DNA of 64,000 nt from Neisseria sp. Marseille-Q6792 (GCF_943181435.1 NZ_OW969598.1:558001-622000); one strand, 5' to 3'. Shown: positions 26,139-36,478, counted from the first letter of the stretch. Numbers and translations are program-made. The notes: generated by a model from the sequence alone, not told the origin.

Positions 26139-28418
26139 TCAAATCTTACAAGCCCCACCAGCGCAGCCGTCATCTTGAATATCAGCCTGCGTATCGTCCG
26201 CGCCGTCACGGGTGTTGTGGTAGTACAGGGTTTTGACGCCGTATTTGTAAGCGGTCAATAAGTCTTTGAGCATTTGTTTCATGGAAACTTTGTTGCCCTC
26301 AAATTTGCCCGGGTCGTAGGCGGTATTGGCGGAAATCGATTGATCGACAAATTTTTGCATTACGCCGACAAGTTTCAGGTAGCCTTCGTTACCCGGAAGC
26401 TGCCACAGGGTTTCGTAGGCATCTTTCAGGGTTTCAAATTCCGGTACGACTTGCTTCAGGATTCCGTCTTTCGACGCTTTGACCGTTACCAGTCCGCGAG
26501 GCGGCTCGATACCGTTGGTGGCGTTGGCGATTTGCGAACTGGTTTCAGACGGCATGAGCGCGGTCAGGGTAGAGTTACGCAGGCCGTATTTGACGATATC
26601 GGCACGCAGGCTTTCCCAGTCGTAGTGCAAAGGCTCGTTGCACACGGCATCCAAGTCTTTTTTGTAGGTGTCGATGGGCAATTTACCCTGCGAATAAACG
26701 GTTTGGTTGAAGAGCGGACACGCTCCGTATTCTTTGGCAAGGTTTACTGACGCTTTGAGCAGGTAATACTGCATAGCTTCAAAGGTACGGTGTGTCAGAC
26801 CGAGGGCGGAGTCGTCGCTGTAGCGTACGCCGTTTTTTGCCAGATAGTAGGCGTAGTTGATGACGCCGATGCCGAGCGAACGGCGGCCCATAGTAGAGGT
26901 ACGCGCGGCTTCTACCGGATATCCCTGATAATCTAAAAGTGCATCGAGTGCGCGAACGGTCAAATCGGCAAGCTCTTCCAACTCGTCCAAGTTGTTCAAT
27001 GCGCCCAAATTGAAGGCGGACAGTGTACACAGGGCGATTTCGCCGTTCGGATCGTTGATATTGTCCAGAGGTTTGGTCGGCAGTGCGATTTCCATGCACA
27101 GGTTGGACTGGTGCACGGGGGCGACACGCGGATCAAACGGGCTGTGCGTATTGCAATGGTCGACGTTTTGAATGTAAATGCGCCCTGTTCCGGCACGCTC
27201 CTGCATCAGTGTGGAAAACAGATCGGCAGCCGGAATAATGCGCTTGCGTATGTTCGGGTCTTGCTCGTATTTCGTATAGAGCCGTTCAAATTCGTCCTGA
27301 TCGGCAAAGAATGCCTCGTACAATCCTGGAACCTCGTTGGGCGAAAACAGCGTAATATTGCCGCCCTTAATCAGGCGGGTGTACAGCAGGCGGTTGATTT
27401 GCACGCCGTAATCAAGCTGGCGGATACGGTTGTCTTCCACACCACGGTTGTTTTTCAACACCAGCAGGCTTTCGGCTTCGATATGCCACAAGGGGTAGAA
27501 CAAGGTTGCCGCGCCGCCGCGTACGCCGCCTTGCGAGCAGGATTTAACGGCCGCTTGAAACATTTTGAAAAACGGGATGCAGCCGGTATGCCGTGCTTCG
27601 CCGCCCCGGATTTCGCTGTCCAGCCCGCGGATACGTCCGGCATTGATGCCGATGCCCGCACGCTGGGAAACGTATTTCACAATCGCGCTGGTGGTGGCGT
27701 TGATGGAATCCAGGCTGTCGTCACATTCGATCAATACGCAGCTTGAGAACTGGCGCGTAGGTGTACGCACGCCGCTCATAATCGGCGTGGGCAGCGATAC
27801 TTTAAATGTGGAAACGGCATCGTAAAACCGTTTGACGTAACCCAAGCGCGTCTCTTTCGGGTATTTGCTGAAAAGGCACATCGCCACCAAAACATATAAA
27901 AACTGCGGCGTTTCGTAAATCTGGCGGGTAACGCGGTTCTGTACCAGATATTTGCCTTCGAGCTGCTTGACGGCGGCATAAGAGAAAGCCATATCGCGAC
28001 CGTGGTCGATATAGGCGTTAAGTTCATCAAACTCTTCACGACTGTAGTCTTCGATGATGTGGCGGTCGTATTTGCCCGCATCGGTGAGTTTTTTAACGTG
28101 GTCGTAGAGATGTGGCGGTTCAAAATCGCCATAGGCTATTTTACGAAGATGGAAAATGGCCAACCGCGCGGCGAGATATTGATAATCGGGCGTATCCTGC
28201 GAAATCAGGTCGGCAGCCGCCTTGATGATGGTTTCGTGGATGTCGTCGGTGCGGATGCCGTTGTAAAACTGAATATGTGATTTCAACTCGACCTGCGATA
28301 CGGATACATTTTTCAATCCGTCTGCCGCCCAAGTGACGACACGATGAATCTTATCCAAATAAATGGGTTCCAATCTGCCGTCCCGTTTAGTTACTTTTAA
28401 ATCAGTCGGTGTATTCAT
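26139..28418 (-). CDS. nrdA: Class Ia ribonucleotide reductase alpha subunit
   Basis: 759 residues from the ATG at 28418 (GAGGAAG just upstream; the GTG one codon earlier is less likely). It reduces ribonucleoside diphosphates in the cytoplasm. An N-terminal ATP cone (VTKRDGRLEPIYLDKIHRV) senses dATP/ATP; the catalytic core contains FSSCVLIECDDS, NLCMEI and the FNLGAL segments; the C-terminal pair of Cys in CAGGAC shuttles electrons. Transcription continues toward the NYN gene and nrdB. Confidence 0.96.
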   Translation of the reverse strand: MNTPTDLKVTKRDGRLEPIYLDKIHRVVTWAADGLKNVSVSQVELKSHIQFYNGIRTDDIHETIIKAAADLISQDTPDYQYLAARLAIFHLRKIAYGDFEPPHLYDHVKKLTDAGKYDRHIIEDYSREEFDELNAYIDHGRDMAFSYAAVKQLEGKYLVQNRVTRQIYETPQFLYVLVAMCLFSKYPKETRLGYVKRFYDAVSTFKVSLPTPIMSGVRTPTRQFSSCVLIECDDSLDSINATTSAIVKYVSQRAGIGINAGRIRGLDSEIRGGEARHTGCIPFFKMFQAAVKSCSQGGVRGGAATLFYPLWHIEAESLLVLKNNRGVEDNRIRQLDYGVQINRLLYTRLIKGGNITLFSPNEVPGLYEAFFADQDEFERLYTKYEQDPNIRKRIIPAADLFSTLMQERAGTGRIYIQNVDHCNTHSPFDPRVAPVHQSNLCMEIALPTKPLDNINDPNGEIALCTLSAFNLGALNNLDELEELADLTVRALDALLDYQGYPVEAARTSTMGRRSLGIGVINYAYYLAKNGVRYSDDSALGLTHRTFEAMQYYLLKASVNLAKEYGACPLFNQTVYSQGKLPIDTYKKDLDAVCNEPLHYDWESLRADIVKYGLRNSTLTALMPSETSSQIANATNGIEPPRGLVTVKASKDGILKQVVPEFETLKDAYETLWQLPGNEGYLKLVGVMQKFVDQSISANTAYDPGKFEGNKVSMKQMLKDLLTAYKYGVKTLYYHNTRDGADDTQADIQDDGCAGGACKI

Positions 28419-28421
28419 CAC

Positions 28422-28890
28422 TTCCTCTTTAACTCTTGATGCGTAAGACAGGGTCTTATCAAATGAATCAATTTGGACAATATAGTGGATTTTTTATGTT
28501 TTCTCCAGTCTTGACAATGCCTGTATTTTTAAATCTCAATAAATGAAAGATAAAACCTGCCTACCGTATTTTTCTATAATATTTGTTTTATCTGATAATT
28601 CTTTTTTGACAGAAATCAGGTAAAAAATCCTCCTGAATTCTGACTCCTGCTACATGGCGATGAAATAAGGGTTTTTTAAAGAAAGAGGAAATCCTTCAAA
28701 ATTTCCGCACTATAAATTGTTAAATTTTGCAAATTACCATTTTTGCCACACTCGACCATGTACAAAATTCTCCTGCCGAGAATATTATGAATTTGAATTT
28801 GTACGTTCGCTAAAACGTTTAATTAAGTTGAACGGCTGCCCCTCCCAGCTGCAACCCTATATTATGAAGCCATGATAGGAAGGAACCATC
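28422..28890. other. AT-rich intergenic region between divergent nrdA and a secreted-protein gene
   Basis: About 470 bases without an open frame I believe. It should hold the nrdA promoter (leftward) and that of the next gene (rightward). A TATAGTGGATT fragment near 28482 looks like a Correia end, but no matching second end is nearby. I could not identify a clear NrdR box. Confidence 0.5.
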
Positions 28891-29217
28891 ATGACTATAC
28901 AGAAGATAATTACCATACTGTTATCTGCAATATTAGCTGCAGGAACCATGACTGCCGTTGCCGATACTTCCAAACCTTTACACCATCATATAAGACACAC
29001 CGGCAAACCGGACAAACAGACCTTGCATCCGGAATGTAGAAAATATTTGGAACGTCGTGCCGCATGGTACCGGCTGAAGGGCGACAGGCAAGAATTGCGT
29101 GAAAACAGAAAGGCAAGCAAAGCATTTCGCACCCTGCCTTACGCGGAACAAAAAATCCAATGTCAGGCTGCTTATGAGGCTTTCGATGATTTTGACAAAG
29201 GCAGATTCAGACGCTGA
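28891..29217 (+). CDS. Small secreted basic protein, function unknown
   Basis: 108 residues. The N-terminus (IITILLSAILAAGTMTAVAD) is a Sec signal peptide with likely cleavage after AVA. The mature part is His/Arg/Lys-rich and helical, with two Cys (HPEC and KIQC) that could form a disulfide. A strong GGAAGGAA precedes the ATG. I do not recognise a family. Confidence 0.65.
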   Translation: MTIQKIITILLSAILAAGTMTAVADTSKPLHHHIRHTGKPDKQTLHPECRKYLERRAAWYRLKGDRQELRENRKASKAFRTLPYAEQKIQCQAAYEAFDDFDKGRFRR

Positions 29218-29247
29218 CCTGTATAAAGTATATTCCTTATCATGATT

Positions 29248-30015
29248 TCAGACGGCATCATCCAAGTCGCTGACAATGATTGTACGGATACTTTCTTCGA
29301 TTTTATCTTTTAATGCATAACGGTCTTCACTTTCCGCCGCGTCCGATACACAAATAAAATCAACTTTTATCGTCAGTTTTTTCATAGACACAATGCGCCA
29401 AAGGCAGGTCAGCAAACCGACATCGGCATATGACGGACGATCCGTCCTTTTTCCTGCTTCGTCATAATAACGCAGTGCGACCGCCAAAACCTTTGCCCCC
29501 GCATCAATGGCAGATTGGAACAGTGCGGCCTTAAAAGACAGAAGCTCCAAGCCCGAAGAAGTCCGTGCTTCAGGAAAAAAACTGACGTTTTGACCTCGTT
29601 GCAATGTTGCACAGATGGCACGGTTAATCGGTTCGATGTCGCGTCGTGAATTGCGGTTGATAAACACCGTTCCCGCGTTCTGCCCCATCTTGCCCAACAC
29701 AGGCCAGCTTTTGATTTCCTGCTTGGCGATAAAGCTGCTCGGATAAACCGCGCTCATGGCAAAAATATCCAGCCAAGATACATGATTGGCGGCCACCAAG
29801 ACTCCGTCCAAATGTTCGGGTGCAGGCTTACCTACCACCAATCCGATATCCAAAGCCGCCAAAGCACCTTTGCCCAACGCTATAACCGCCCGATTGCGCG
29901 ACTCCGGGCAATCGCCATCGATACTGCGCAGGTTTTTCCCTGTTTTAAACAGCCAAACCGCCAAACGGTACAACCGATGCAGACGTGTAAAAATTGAAGC
30001 TCTGCTTGCCGACAT
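29248..30015 (-). CDS. 1-acyl-sn-glycerol-3-phosphate acyltransferase family protein
   Basis: 255 residues from the ATG at 30015. The PlsC-family catalytic motif NHVSWLD (H-x4-D), the FINR segment and [10 protein letters not shown] (substrate-binding EGT-like block) are in order, with an N-terminal hydrophobic region for membrane attachment. It should acylate lysophosphatidic acid during phospholipid synthesis. Meningococci have two such enzymes, NlaA and NlaB; this may be NlaB but I cannot prove it from sequence. Confidence 0.85.
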   Translation of the reverse strand: MSASRASIFTRLHRLYRLAVWLFKTGKNLRSIDGDCPESRNRAVIALGKGALAALDIGLVVGKPAPEHLDGVLVAANHVSWLDIFAMSAVYPSSFIAKQEIKSWPVLGKMGQNAGTVFINRNSRRDIEPINRAICATLQRGQNVSFFPEARTSSGLELLSFKAALFQSAIDAGAKVLAVALRYYDEAGKRTDRPSYADVGLLTCLWRIVSMKKLTIKVDFICVSDAAESEDRYALKDKIEESIRTIIVSDLDDAV

Positions 30016-30110
30016 AATCAATTCTTTTCCAAAAATAAATACTTGATGTTGGAACACCCGGACAGCATGCCGATAAAATTTAAAATGCCGTCTGAAACCG
30101 TTCTTCTGTT

Positions 30111-30938
30111 TTATTTCTGACAGTTCGGACAATAAAACGTTCCGCGCTGTCCCAAAATTTCTTTCACAATCAAACCGCCGCATCTTACACACTGCAGATT
30201 GTGCCGCCCATATACGGTATATTCTTGCTGAAAGTAGCCGCTTTTACCGTTACTGTCCACAAAATCCTTTAATGTGCTGCCGCCCGTTTCAATGGCGCGC
30301 CTCAAAACTGCTTTAACCGCATCAACCAAAACCGCGCACTCTTTCTTTTTTACCCGGCAGGCAGGGCGTTTTGGCGAAACAGCCGCCCTAAATAGACTTT
30401 CATTGGCATAAATATTGCCTACACCGACCACGACGGCATTGTCCATCAGGGCCAGCTTGACTGCCCGTTTCTGGGTTTTCAGCCTTGCATACAGATAATC
30501 AGCACAAAATACTTCCGACAGAGGTTCAGGCCCCAGCTTTTCCAGCAGCGGATGATGCTCTTCGATACCTTCATACCAAAGTATTGCGCCGAACCTCCTC
30601 GGATCATGGTAACGTAAAACCGTGCCGTCCGAAAAGACAAAATCCGTATGGTCATGCTTACCCGGCTTGCCGATACGTTCGTCCGAAGGCGTGAAAATCC
30701 GCAAACTTCCCGACATTCCCAAGTGAATCAGTAAAATTCCCATTGGGAAACGAACAATCAGATATTTTGCCCGCCTGCCGCAAGACAAAACCTGCTGACC
30801 GGACAAAATATCCCCCAATGCAGGATTAACCTGCCAGCGCAACTTCGGCTGGCGCAATATCACGGTTTCCACCGTTTTACCTTCGATATGGGGCGCGATA
30901 CCGCGCAACGTCGTTTCTACTTCCGGTAATTCCGGCAT
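30111..30938 (-). CDS. mutM: Formamidopyrimidine-DNA glycosylase MutM/Fpg
   Basis: 275 residues starting MPELPEVE at 30938; the catalytic Pro2 and Glu3 require this start rather than the upstream in-frame ATG. It removes 8-oxoguanine and opens the strand. The H2TH region ([16 protein letters not shown]) and the C-terminal zinc finger (CVRCGG and FYCPNC) are intact. Confidence 0.96.
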   Translation of the reverse strand: MPELPEVETTLRGIAPHIEGKTVETVILRQPKLRWQVNPALGDILSGQQVLSCGRRAKYLIVRFPMGILLIHLGMSGSLRIFTPSDERIGKPGKHDHTDFVFSDGTVLRYHDPRRFGAILWYEGIEEHHPLLEKLGPEPLSEVFCADYLYARLKTQKRAVKLALMDNAVVVGVGNIYANESLFRAAVSPKRPACRVKKKECAVLVDAVKAVLRRAIETGGSTLKDFVDSNGKSGYFQQEYTVYGRHNLQCVRCGGLIVKEILGQRGTFYCPNCQK

Positions 30939-30988
30939 AATTCCTCCCAAAGTCTTCTTCAGCCCATGCCGTCTGAAACAAAGCTAAC

Positions 30989-31654
30989 CTAATCCGCAAC
31001 CCTTGCCGCACCTGCAGCAACCGTTTTGTCGTCCCAAAATCCTTCCTGCGTCCGCAGGGGCGTTACACCCGCCACATTCTTAATCAAAACCAAACCGTAT
31101 ACTGCGGCACACTGCGGCCACCAACGGTCGCCCGCCTTTTCCATAAACTGCCAAAACCGTATTTTTCCGAGCGAAGAAACCGTCGGCAGATACACCATAA
31201 ATTTTCCATATTCAATGTCGAAACCGGCATCGGCAAGCTGTTTCTTCAACTCATGAAGCGGCAGGCAAAACCGTTTTTCCGGCAGACGGACACCGTCAAA
31301 CCATGAACCCAGCCCCCAGAGCGAATACGGATTAAAACCCGTCAGCATCAAGCGTCCGGACGGTTTTAATATTCGATGCGCCTCGGACAGGATTTGCGAA
31401 GGGATACCACATTCCAGCGTATGCGGCAAAAGCAGCATATCTGCAGAAATATCTGCCAAAGCCATCTCTTCTGCCGACATCGACATATCACGCGGTACGC
31501 AGACAATATCTTCAGACAGCCTCAACCACGGACCGCCCACCTGAAGTGCACACATTCCCCCAAAACGGTATGACGTTACATACCGATTAAAGAAATCCTG
31601 TTCCAATTTTGCAACATACCGCCCCATCGCCTCATATTCAAACCATGAATCCAT
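30989..31654 (-). CDS. Class I SAM-dependent methyltransferase
   Basis: 221 residues. A Methyltransf_11-like core is seen in ADMLLLPHTLECGIPSQILS, EAHRILKPSGRLMLTGFNP and the following helix. The usual glycine-rich SAM loop is weak (MCALQVGGPWLRL). The substrate is not apparent. An uptake sequence lies between it and mutM. Confidence 0.75.
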   Translation of the reverse strand: MDSWFEYEAMGRYVAKLEQDFFNRYVTSYRFGGMCALQVGGPWLRLSEDIVCVPRDMSMSAEEMALADISADMLLLPHTLECGIPSQILSEAHRILKPSGRLMLTGFNPYSLWGLGSWFDGVRLPEKRFCLPLHELKKQLADAGFDIEYGKFMVYLPTVSSLGKIRFWQFMEKAGDRWWPQCAAVYGLVLIKNVAGVTPLRTQEGFWDDKTVAAGAARVAD

Positions 31655-31839
31655 ATCACATCCGTTTCTGCGACATTTCCCACTGGTATTCTATTCTAAA
31701 CACAAACTCTGTCAAAAACACATTTTCCATCCCAAACCACTCCCTACCAATCCGTACAAATGTTTTATAAAACTTGACGCTTTTTCAAGCAAACAGTACC
31801 ATCGGACGATAAAATATGTTTATCCCCCCAATATAAATC

Positions 31840-33828
31840 ATGTCCAAACTCAAAACCATCGTACTGACCGCTTCGAGTCTGTCCGTTTGTCCGGGTTTCC
31901 TATATGCCCAAAACACCTCATCACACCAAGTCGGTTTAGCGATTATGCGGTTAAACTCTTCAATACTTGACCAAGCCCCAAAACAATATTTCCAATCCGG
32001 CAGCCTGTGGGCTGCACTGCGCCAAGACTTCCGCATGTCCGAAGTCAATCCCGAACTGGTACGCCGCCACGAAAGCAAATTCATCGAAAGCCGCGGCTAT
32101 TTCGACAGAATTATCGCCCGCAGCAAACCCTATATGTACCATATTGCCAATGAAGTCAAAAAGCGCAATATGCCCGCCGAGGCTGCCCTGCTTCCCTTTA
32201 TCGAAAGCGCGTTTGTTACAAAAGCCAAATCACACGTCGGCGCATCGGGCTTATGGCAGTTCATGCCCGCTACCGGCAGACATTACGGCTTGGAAAAGAC
32301 ACCGGTTTATGACGGCAGGCACGACGTTTACGCCGCCACAGATGCCGCACTCAACTACCTGCAATACCTATACGGACTATTCGGCGACTGGCCGCTTGCA
32401 TTTTCTGCCTACAACTGGGGGGAAGGCAATGTCGGACGCGCCATCAACCGCGCACGGGCGCAAGGTCTCGAACCGACCTACGAAAACCTGCGTATGCCCA
32501 ATGAAACGCGTAACTACGTCCCCAAACTCCTTGCCGTACGCAACATTATCGCCAACCCCCAATCCTTCGGCATCAGCATCAGCGATATAGACAACAAACC
32601 GTATTTTCAGGCAATCGAACTGGACCACCCCATCGATAACGAAGCCATTACCCGGCTTGCCGGCATTACACAAAGTGAGCTGCTCGCCCTAAACCCGGCA
32701 TTCAACGTCCCTGCGTTCATTCCTAAAAGCAAACGCAAGCTGCTGCTCCCCGTTGGGTCCGTACAAACCTTCCAAAGCAACTATCTGAACTCAAGCCCTG
32801 ACAGCCTGTTTTCTTGGGAAACCTACACCCCCGCATCGAAAACTGCTCTGTCTGACATTGCTTCTGCAACCGGTATGAGCATTGCCGACATCAAACGCCT
32901 CAACAACCTGAACGGCAACCTGGTTAACGCAGGACGCAGTATCCTCGTTACCAAAAACAGTCCTACCCTTCAGACGGCATTCGGATCCGTCGCCTCCATC
33001 GACATTGACAATACGCCCGACACCTATCGTTCCAACATGCCGGCGGAACCTGTCAACATTACCCTTTCAGCCGTCCAAGCTCAACCCATACAGGCTGCAG
33101 ATATTGCCGTTACACCCATACAGCCGGCAACTTCCGCTCCCAAAAACGATTCACTCATCGTACAAAATCAAACCGGCATAGAAGACATCGCACAGGTTCT
33201 GTCCCTGAAACAAACGCCCATGCCGTCTGAAACACCCATGCCGTCTGAAGTTAAGGTTACCGAACCTGCACAAAACATCACTCAAAACGATGTACAGGCA
33301 GAAGACGAACTTATGCAGCTTATCGCACAAAATAATTTGCGCAGGCTGGCAGAAGAAAGTGTTTCCAACGTTATCAACGTACCTGATTCTGTTGCCGAAC
33401 ATAAAATTTCCGCACCCTCCCAGCATATTATTGTTGCCAACAACAAACGGCAAACCCGTTTGGAAACACGTATAGCCAAAGCTGCCGACGGCGAAGCCGA
33501 AACCTCCCCACTCCATACCAGCATCCACCGTGTTGTAGAAGGCGACACCCTATTCAACATTGCCAAACGCTACAACGTCAGCGTAGCCGACCTGATTGTC
33601 GCCAACAACATCAAAGGCAACACCATCCAAAAAGGGCAAGTACTCCGTCTGGCACAGGCAGCCCCTGCCCAAACCCGTATTGAAAAAGTATCCTACACAG
33701 CGCGCAAAGGCGACACCTTCAAAAGTATCGCCGCGCGCTTCAATATCCATATCGACGACATCCGCCGGCTCAATCCCAACCTGGACACCATCAATCCGGG
33801 ACAGAGGGTCAAACTGATTGGGAGCTGA
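31840..33828 (+). CDS. mltD: Membrane-bound lytic murein transglycosylase D with LysM repeats
   Basis: 662 residues. An N-terminal signal peptide (LKTIVLTASSLSVCPGFLYA) is followed by the SLT domain with LPFIESAF (catalytic Glu), SGLWQFMPATGRHYGL and FSAYNWGEGNV. Three LysM modules follow (around residues 325-375, about 565-610, and the C-terminal KGDTFKSIAARFNIHIDDI). It cleaves peptidoglycan in the periplasm. A linker rich in Gln, Pro and Thr between the first and second LysM contains MPSETPMPSE, encoded by two in-frame uptake sequences. Confidence 0.93.
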   Translation: MSKLKTIVLTASSLSVCPGFLYAQNTSSHQVGLAIMRLNSSILDQAPKQYFQSGSLWAALRQDFRMSEVNPELVRRHESKFIESRGYFDRIIARSKPYMYHIANEVKKRNMPAEAALLPFIESAFVTKAKSHVGASGLWQFMPATGRHYGLEKTPVYDGRHDVYAATDAALNYLQYLYGLFGDWPLAFSAYNWGEGNVGRAINRARAQGLEPTYENLRMPNETRNYVPKLLAVRNIIANPQSFGISISDIDNKPYFQAIELDHPIDNEAITRLAGITQSELLALNPAFNVPAFIPKSKRKLLLPVGSVQTFQSNYLNSSPDSLFSWETYTPASKTALSDIASATGMSIADIKRLNNLNGNLVNAGRSILVTKNSPTLQTAFGSVASIDIDNTPDTYRSNMPAEPVNITLSAVQAQPIQAADIAVTPIQPATSAPKNDSLIVQNQTGIEDIAQVLSLKQTPMPSETPMPSEVKVTEPAQNITQNDVQAEDELMQLIAQNNLRRLAEESVSNVINVPDSVAEHKISAPSQHIIVANNKRQTRLETRIAKAADGEAETSPLHTSIHRVVEGDTLFNIAKRYNVSVADLIVANNIKGNTIQKGQVLRLAQAAPAQTRIEKVSYTARKGDTFKSIAARFNIHIDDIRRLNPNLDTINPGQRVKLIGS

Positions 33829-33891
33829 TTCAAGCGAAGTGCATGACAGGGTTTAATAACCCTGTCATCATCTACATTTTCAAATACCGTC

Positions 33892-34584
33892 ATGAAACTT
33901 ATCAAATACCTTCAATATCAAGGCATAGGGAGCAGAAAACAATGCCAGTGGCTGATTGTCGGCGGTTATGTTTTCATCAACGGCACTTGTATAGATGATG
34001 CCGATACGGACATTGATTCTGCATCCGTCCATACCTTAGACGTAGACAGCAAAGCAGTAACCGTTATTCCCGAACCTTATTTCTATATCCTGCTCAACAA
34101 ACCCGCAGATTACGAAACTTCACACAAACCGAAGCACTACCGCAGCATATTCAGCCTGTTCCCCGACAATATGCGCAATATTGACATGCAGGCAGTCGGC
34201 AGGCTAGATGCAGATACGACCGGCGTATTACTGATTACCAACGATGGCAAACTGAATCACAACCTTACCTCTCCGAGCCGTAAGATTCCCAAATTATACG
34301 AGGTAACACTCAAGCATCCTGCTGACGGAATGCTCTGTGAAACGCTAAAAAGCGGCGTCCTGCTTCATGATGAAAATGAAACCGTTTGCGCCGCTGATGC
34401 CGTTTTGGAAAACCCGACCACCCTGCTACTGACCATTACCGAAGGAAAATACCACCAAGTTAAACGCATGATCGCCGCCGCCGGCAACCGCGTGCAGCAT
34501 CTTCACCGCAGACAATTCGCACATCTGGAAACAGAAAACCTCAAACCCGGGGAATGGAAATTTATCGAATACCCCAAATTCTGA
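33892..34584 (+). CDS. rsuA: 16S rRNA pseudouridine synthase, RsuA family
   Basis: 230 residues. An N-terminal S4 RNA-binding domain (MKLIKYLQYQGIGSRKQCQW) precedes the catalytic domain with GRLDADTTGVLLITNDG (catalytic Asp) and the late GKYHQVKRMIAAAGNRV motif. RsuA makes pseudouridine 516 in 16S rRNA; the paralogue RluE-like activity cannot be fully excluded. Confidence 0.88.
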   Translation: MKLIKYLQYQGIGSRKQCQWLIVGGYVFINGTCIDDADTDIDSASVHTLDVDSKAVTVIPEPYFYILLNKPADYETSHKPKHYRSIFSLFPDNMRNIDMQAVGRLDADTTGVLLITNDGKLNHNLTSPSRKIPKLYEVTLKHPADGMLCETLKSGVLLHDENETVCAADAVLENPTTLLLTITEGKYHQVKRMIAAAGNRVQHLHRRQFAHLETENLKPGEWKFIEYPKF

Positions 34585-34672
34585 AAAAAATCCATTATTT
34601 CCTTATATTCAAATACATACATTTAAAATGAATAATTTAACCAAAATTAACTCAAAAACAGCCGGTTTGCGA

Positions 34673-34678
34673 TATAAT
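34673..34678 (+). promoter_or_regulatory. TATAAT -10 box ahead of the putative small RNA
   Basis: A perfect TATAAT in an AT-rich stretch. The -35 side is weak (TTAACT with a 20-base spacer). Confidence 0.45.
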
Positions 34679-34683
34679 CCGCT

Positions 34684-34783
34684 CGTCTGAGTAACGCCTG
34701 TTCAAGCAGGCTTATGAGTAAGACGTTTTCCCCGTAATGTGTTTGGCCATCTATACTTTCCCCTTGTATAGATGGTTTTTTTT
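34684..34783 (+). ncRNA. Putative small RNA or regulated leader
   Basis: About 100 bases beginning just after the TATAAT box. The first part folds as CGTCT (34684) with AGACG (34721-34725), enclosing GCCTG (34696-34700) paired with CAGGC (34707-34711); the inner loop repeats GAGTAA on both sides. It ends with a strong terminator: CCATCTATAC (34747-34756) with GTATAGATGG (34766-34775) and eight T. It lies 280 bases before the SNF transporter gene. It may be an independent RNA or an attenuated leader. I do not recognise an Rfam class. Confidence 0.5.
34747..34783 (+). terminator. Strong intrinsic terminator in the rsuA-SNF transporter gap
   Basis: A 10-base perfect stem with a 9-base loop and eight T residues. 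It is 160 bases after rsuA, with the small RNA unit in between. Bases 34784-35063 show no gene. Confidence 0.9.
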
Positions 34784-35063
34784 ATCTTCGTTTACTACAC
34801 ATACTACATATGTTACTGACGCAGCATTCCCAATCATATGACATATGAAATTTCATTTCACCGTCCCAGTGTAGAAAAATAAACGATTAATCTATCTATA
34901 AAATCTGATTCAATCCTTGTTGATTTATGCAAATTAGCAATATCCACTATAAAATACAACTCCATCAGTGAAAATAACTATACACTTAAAAAACAATCAG
35001 TCAGTTCCTGTTAAAAAACGCGTGTAGAATTTCCATCTCATCTTAATCAAACACTGTTGCAAT

Positions 35064-36428
35064 ATGTCTTCCAACACCAATCGTCAAACCTGGTCCAGCC
35101 GATTAACCTATATCCTGACTGTTGCCGGAGCAACTGTCGGCTTCGGTGCGACGTGGCGTTTTCCCTACCTTGTCGGCGAAAACGGCGGCGGCGCGTATGT
35201 ATTTTTATTCTGTATCGCCATGCTCGTTATCGGCATACCGATGATTTTAGTAGAAAACGTCATCGGACGGCGCAAAGGCGTGAACGCGCTGGACGCGTTC
35301 GGCGGCTCTATGAACGGCAAACCCGTTGCCAAAATTTGGAAGCTGGTCGGCTGGATGGGCTTGGTCGGTGCGTTCGGCATTATGGCGTATTACATGGTGC
35401 TCGGTGGCTGGGTAATCAGCTATATCGTTAATATTATTAGCGGAAACCTGAATATTTCCAGCCCTGTCAACGGCGAACTGACAAAAAGCTTCTTTACCGA
35501 ACATATCGAAAACAGTCCTTGGGAAATTGCGTTCTACACGTTCTTATTTGTCGTTGTGAACCAATGGATTTTGGTCAAAGGCGTTATCGGCGGTATTGAA
35601 AAAGCAGCGAAATACCTGATGCCGCTGTTGTTTTTGTTCCTGATTGCCATGGTCGTGCGCAACGTTACCCTGCCTGGCGCAATGGAAGGGATTACTTTCT
35701 ATCTGAAGCCTGATTTCAGCAAGATTACCACCGAACTTTTCGTCTTCGTTTTGGGACAAGTATTTTTCGCCTTGAGCTTGGGTTTCGGCGTGATGATTAC
35801 CTTATCCAGCTATCTGGATAAAAACGAAAATCTGGTTCAGACGGCAGTTATCACGGCAATTACCAATACCATCATCGCCGTACTTGCGGGCTTTATGATT
35901 TTCCCGTCGCTCTTCAGCTTCGGCGTCGCGCCCAATTCCGGCCCGACTTTGGTATTCCAAAGTTTGCCGATTGTGTTCTCACATATGTGGGCAGGACCCG
36001 TGTTTGCCGTCATTTTCTTCTCGCTGCTCCTGATTGCCGCGTTGACAACTTCGCTGACGATTTATGAAGTGTTGATTACGACCATTCAGGAAAAAACCAA
36101 AATCCGCCGTACCGCCGCGATTACAATTGTATTGGCCGCCATCTTCGTTTTCGGCAACATCCCATCTATTTTGAGCTATGGCCCATGGAAAGATGTTTCC
36201 ATATTTGGCAAAAATATTTTTGACGCTTTTGACTACATCAGCGGCAACATCTTGTTTATGCTGACCGCGCTCGGCTCCGCGCTGTTTGTCGGTTTCGTGA
36301 TGAAGGACGAAGCGAAGGAAGAATTACTTTATAAAGGCAATCATACGACGGTCAATATTTGGTTTGCCTATGTGAAATACCTCGTGCCCCTCGTAATCCT
36401 GCTGATTTTTGTCAGCAACCTTTTCTGA
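35064..36428 (+). CDS. Sodium-dependent transporter, SNF/NSS (LeuT-like) family
   Basis: 454 residues with about eleven membrane segments. The N-terminal signature WSSRLTYILTVAGATVGFGA followed by TWRFPYLVGENGGGAY matches sodium:neurotransmitter symporters, where unwound TM1 binds sodium and an amino acid. The substrate is unknown. A structured leader with its own terminator lies upstream. An inverted uptake pair follows the stop. Confidence 0.9.
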   Translation: MSSNTNRQTWSSRLTYILTVAGATVGFGATWRFPYLVGENGGGAYVFLFCIAMLVIGIPMILVENVIGRRKGVNALDAFGGSMNGKPVAKIWKLVGWMGLVGAFGIMAYYMVLGGWVISYIVNIISGNLNISSPVNGELTKSFFTEHIENSPWEIAFYTFLFVVVNQWILVKGVIGGIEKAAKYLMPLLFLFLIAMVVRNVTLPGAMEGITFYLKPDFSKITTELFVFVLGQVFFALSLGFGVMITLSSYLDKNENLVQTAVITAITNTIIAVLAGFMIFPSLFSFGVAPNSGPTLVFQSLPIVFSHMWAGPVFAVIFFSLLLIAALTTSLTIYEVLITTIQEKTKIRRTAAITIVLAAIFVFGNIPSILSYGPWKDVSIFGKNIFDAFDYISGNILFMLTALGSALFVGFVMKDEAKEELLYKGNHTTVNIWFAYVKYLVPLVILLIFVSNLF

Positions 36429-36440
36429 TTCACACCGATT

Positions 36441-36478
36441 AATGCCGTCTGAAAGCCATACTGACTTCAGACGGCATT
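36441..36478. terminator. Uptake-sequence terminator after the SNF transporter
   Basis: AATGCCGTCTGAA (36441) and TTCAGACGGCATT (ending 36478) form a hairpin 13 bases after the stop, followed by TTTT. Confidence 0.85.

Noticed and set aside
27111..27746. 211-codon plus-strand frame opposite nrdA
   Set aside because: A shadow of the nrdA coding sequence with no initiation signal.
28482..28493. Correia element in the nrdA upstream region
   Set aside because: Only a TATAGTGGATT end is visible; no internal Correia sequence or second inverted repeat follows.
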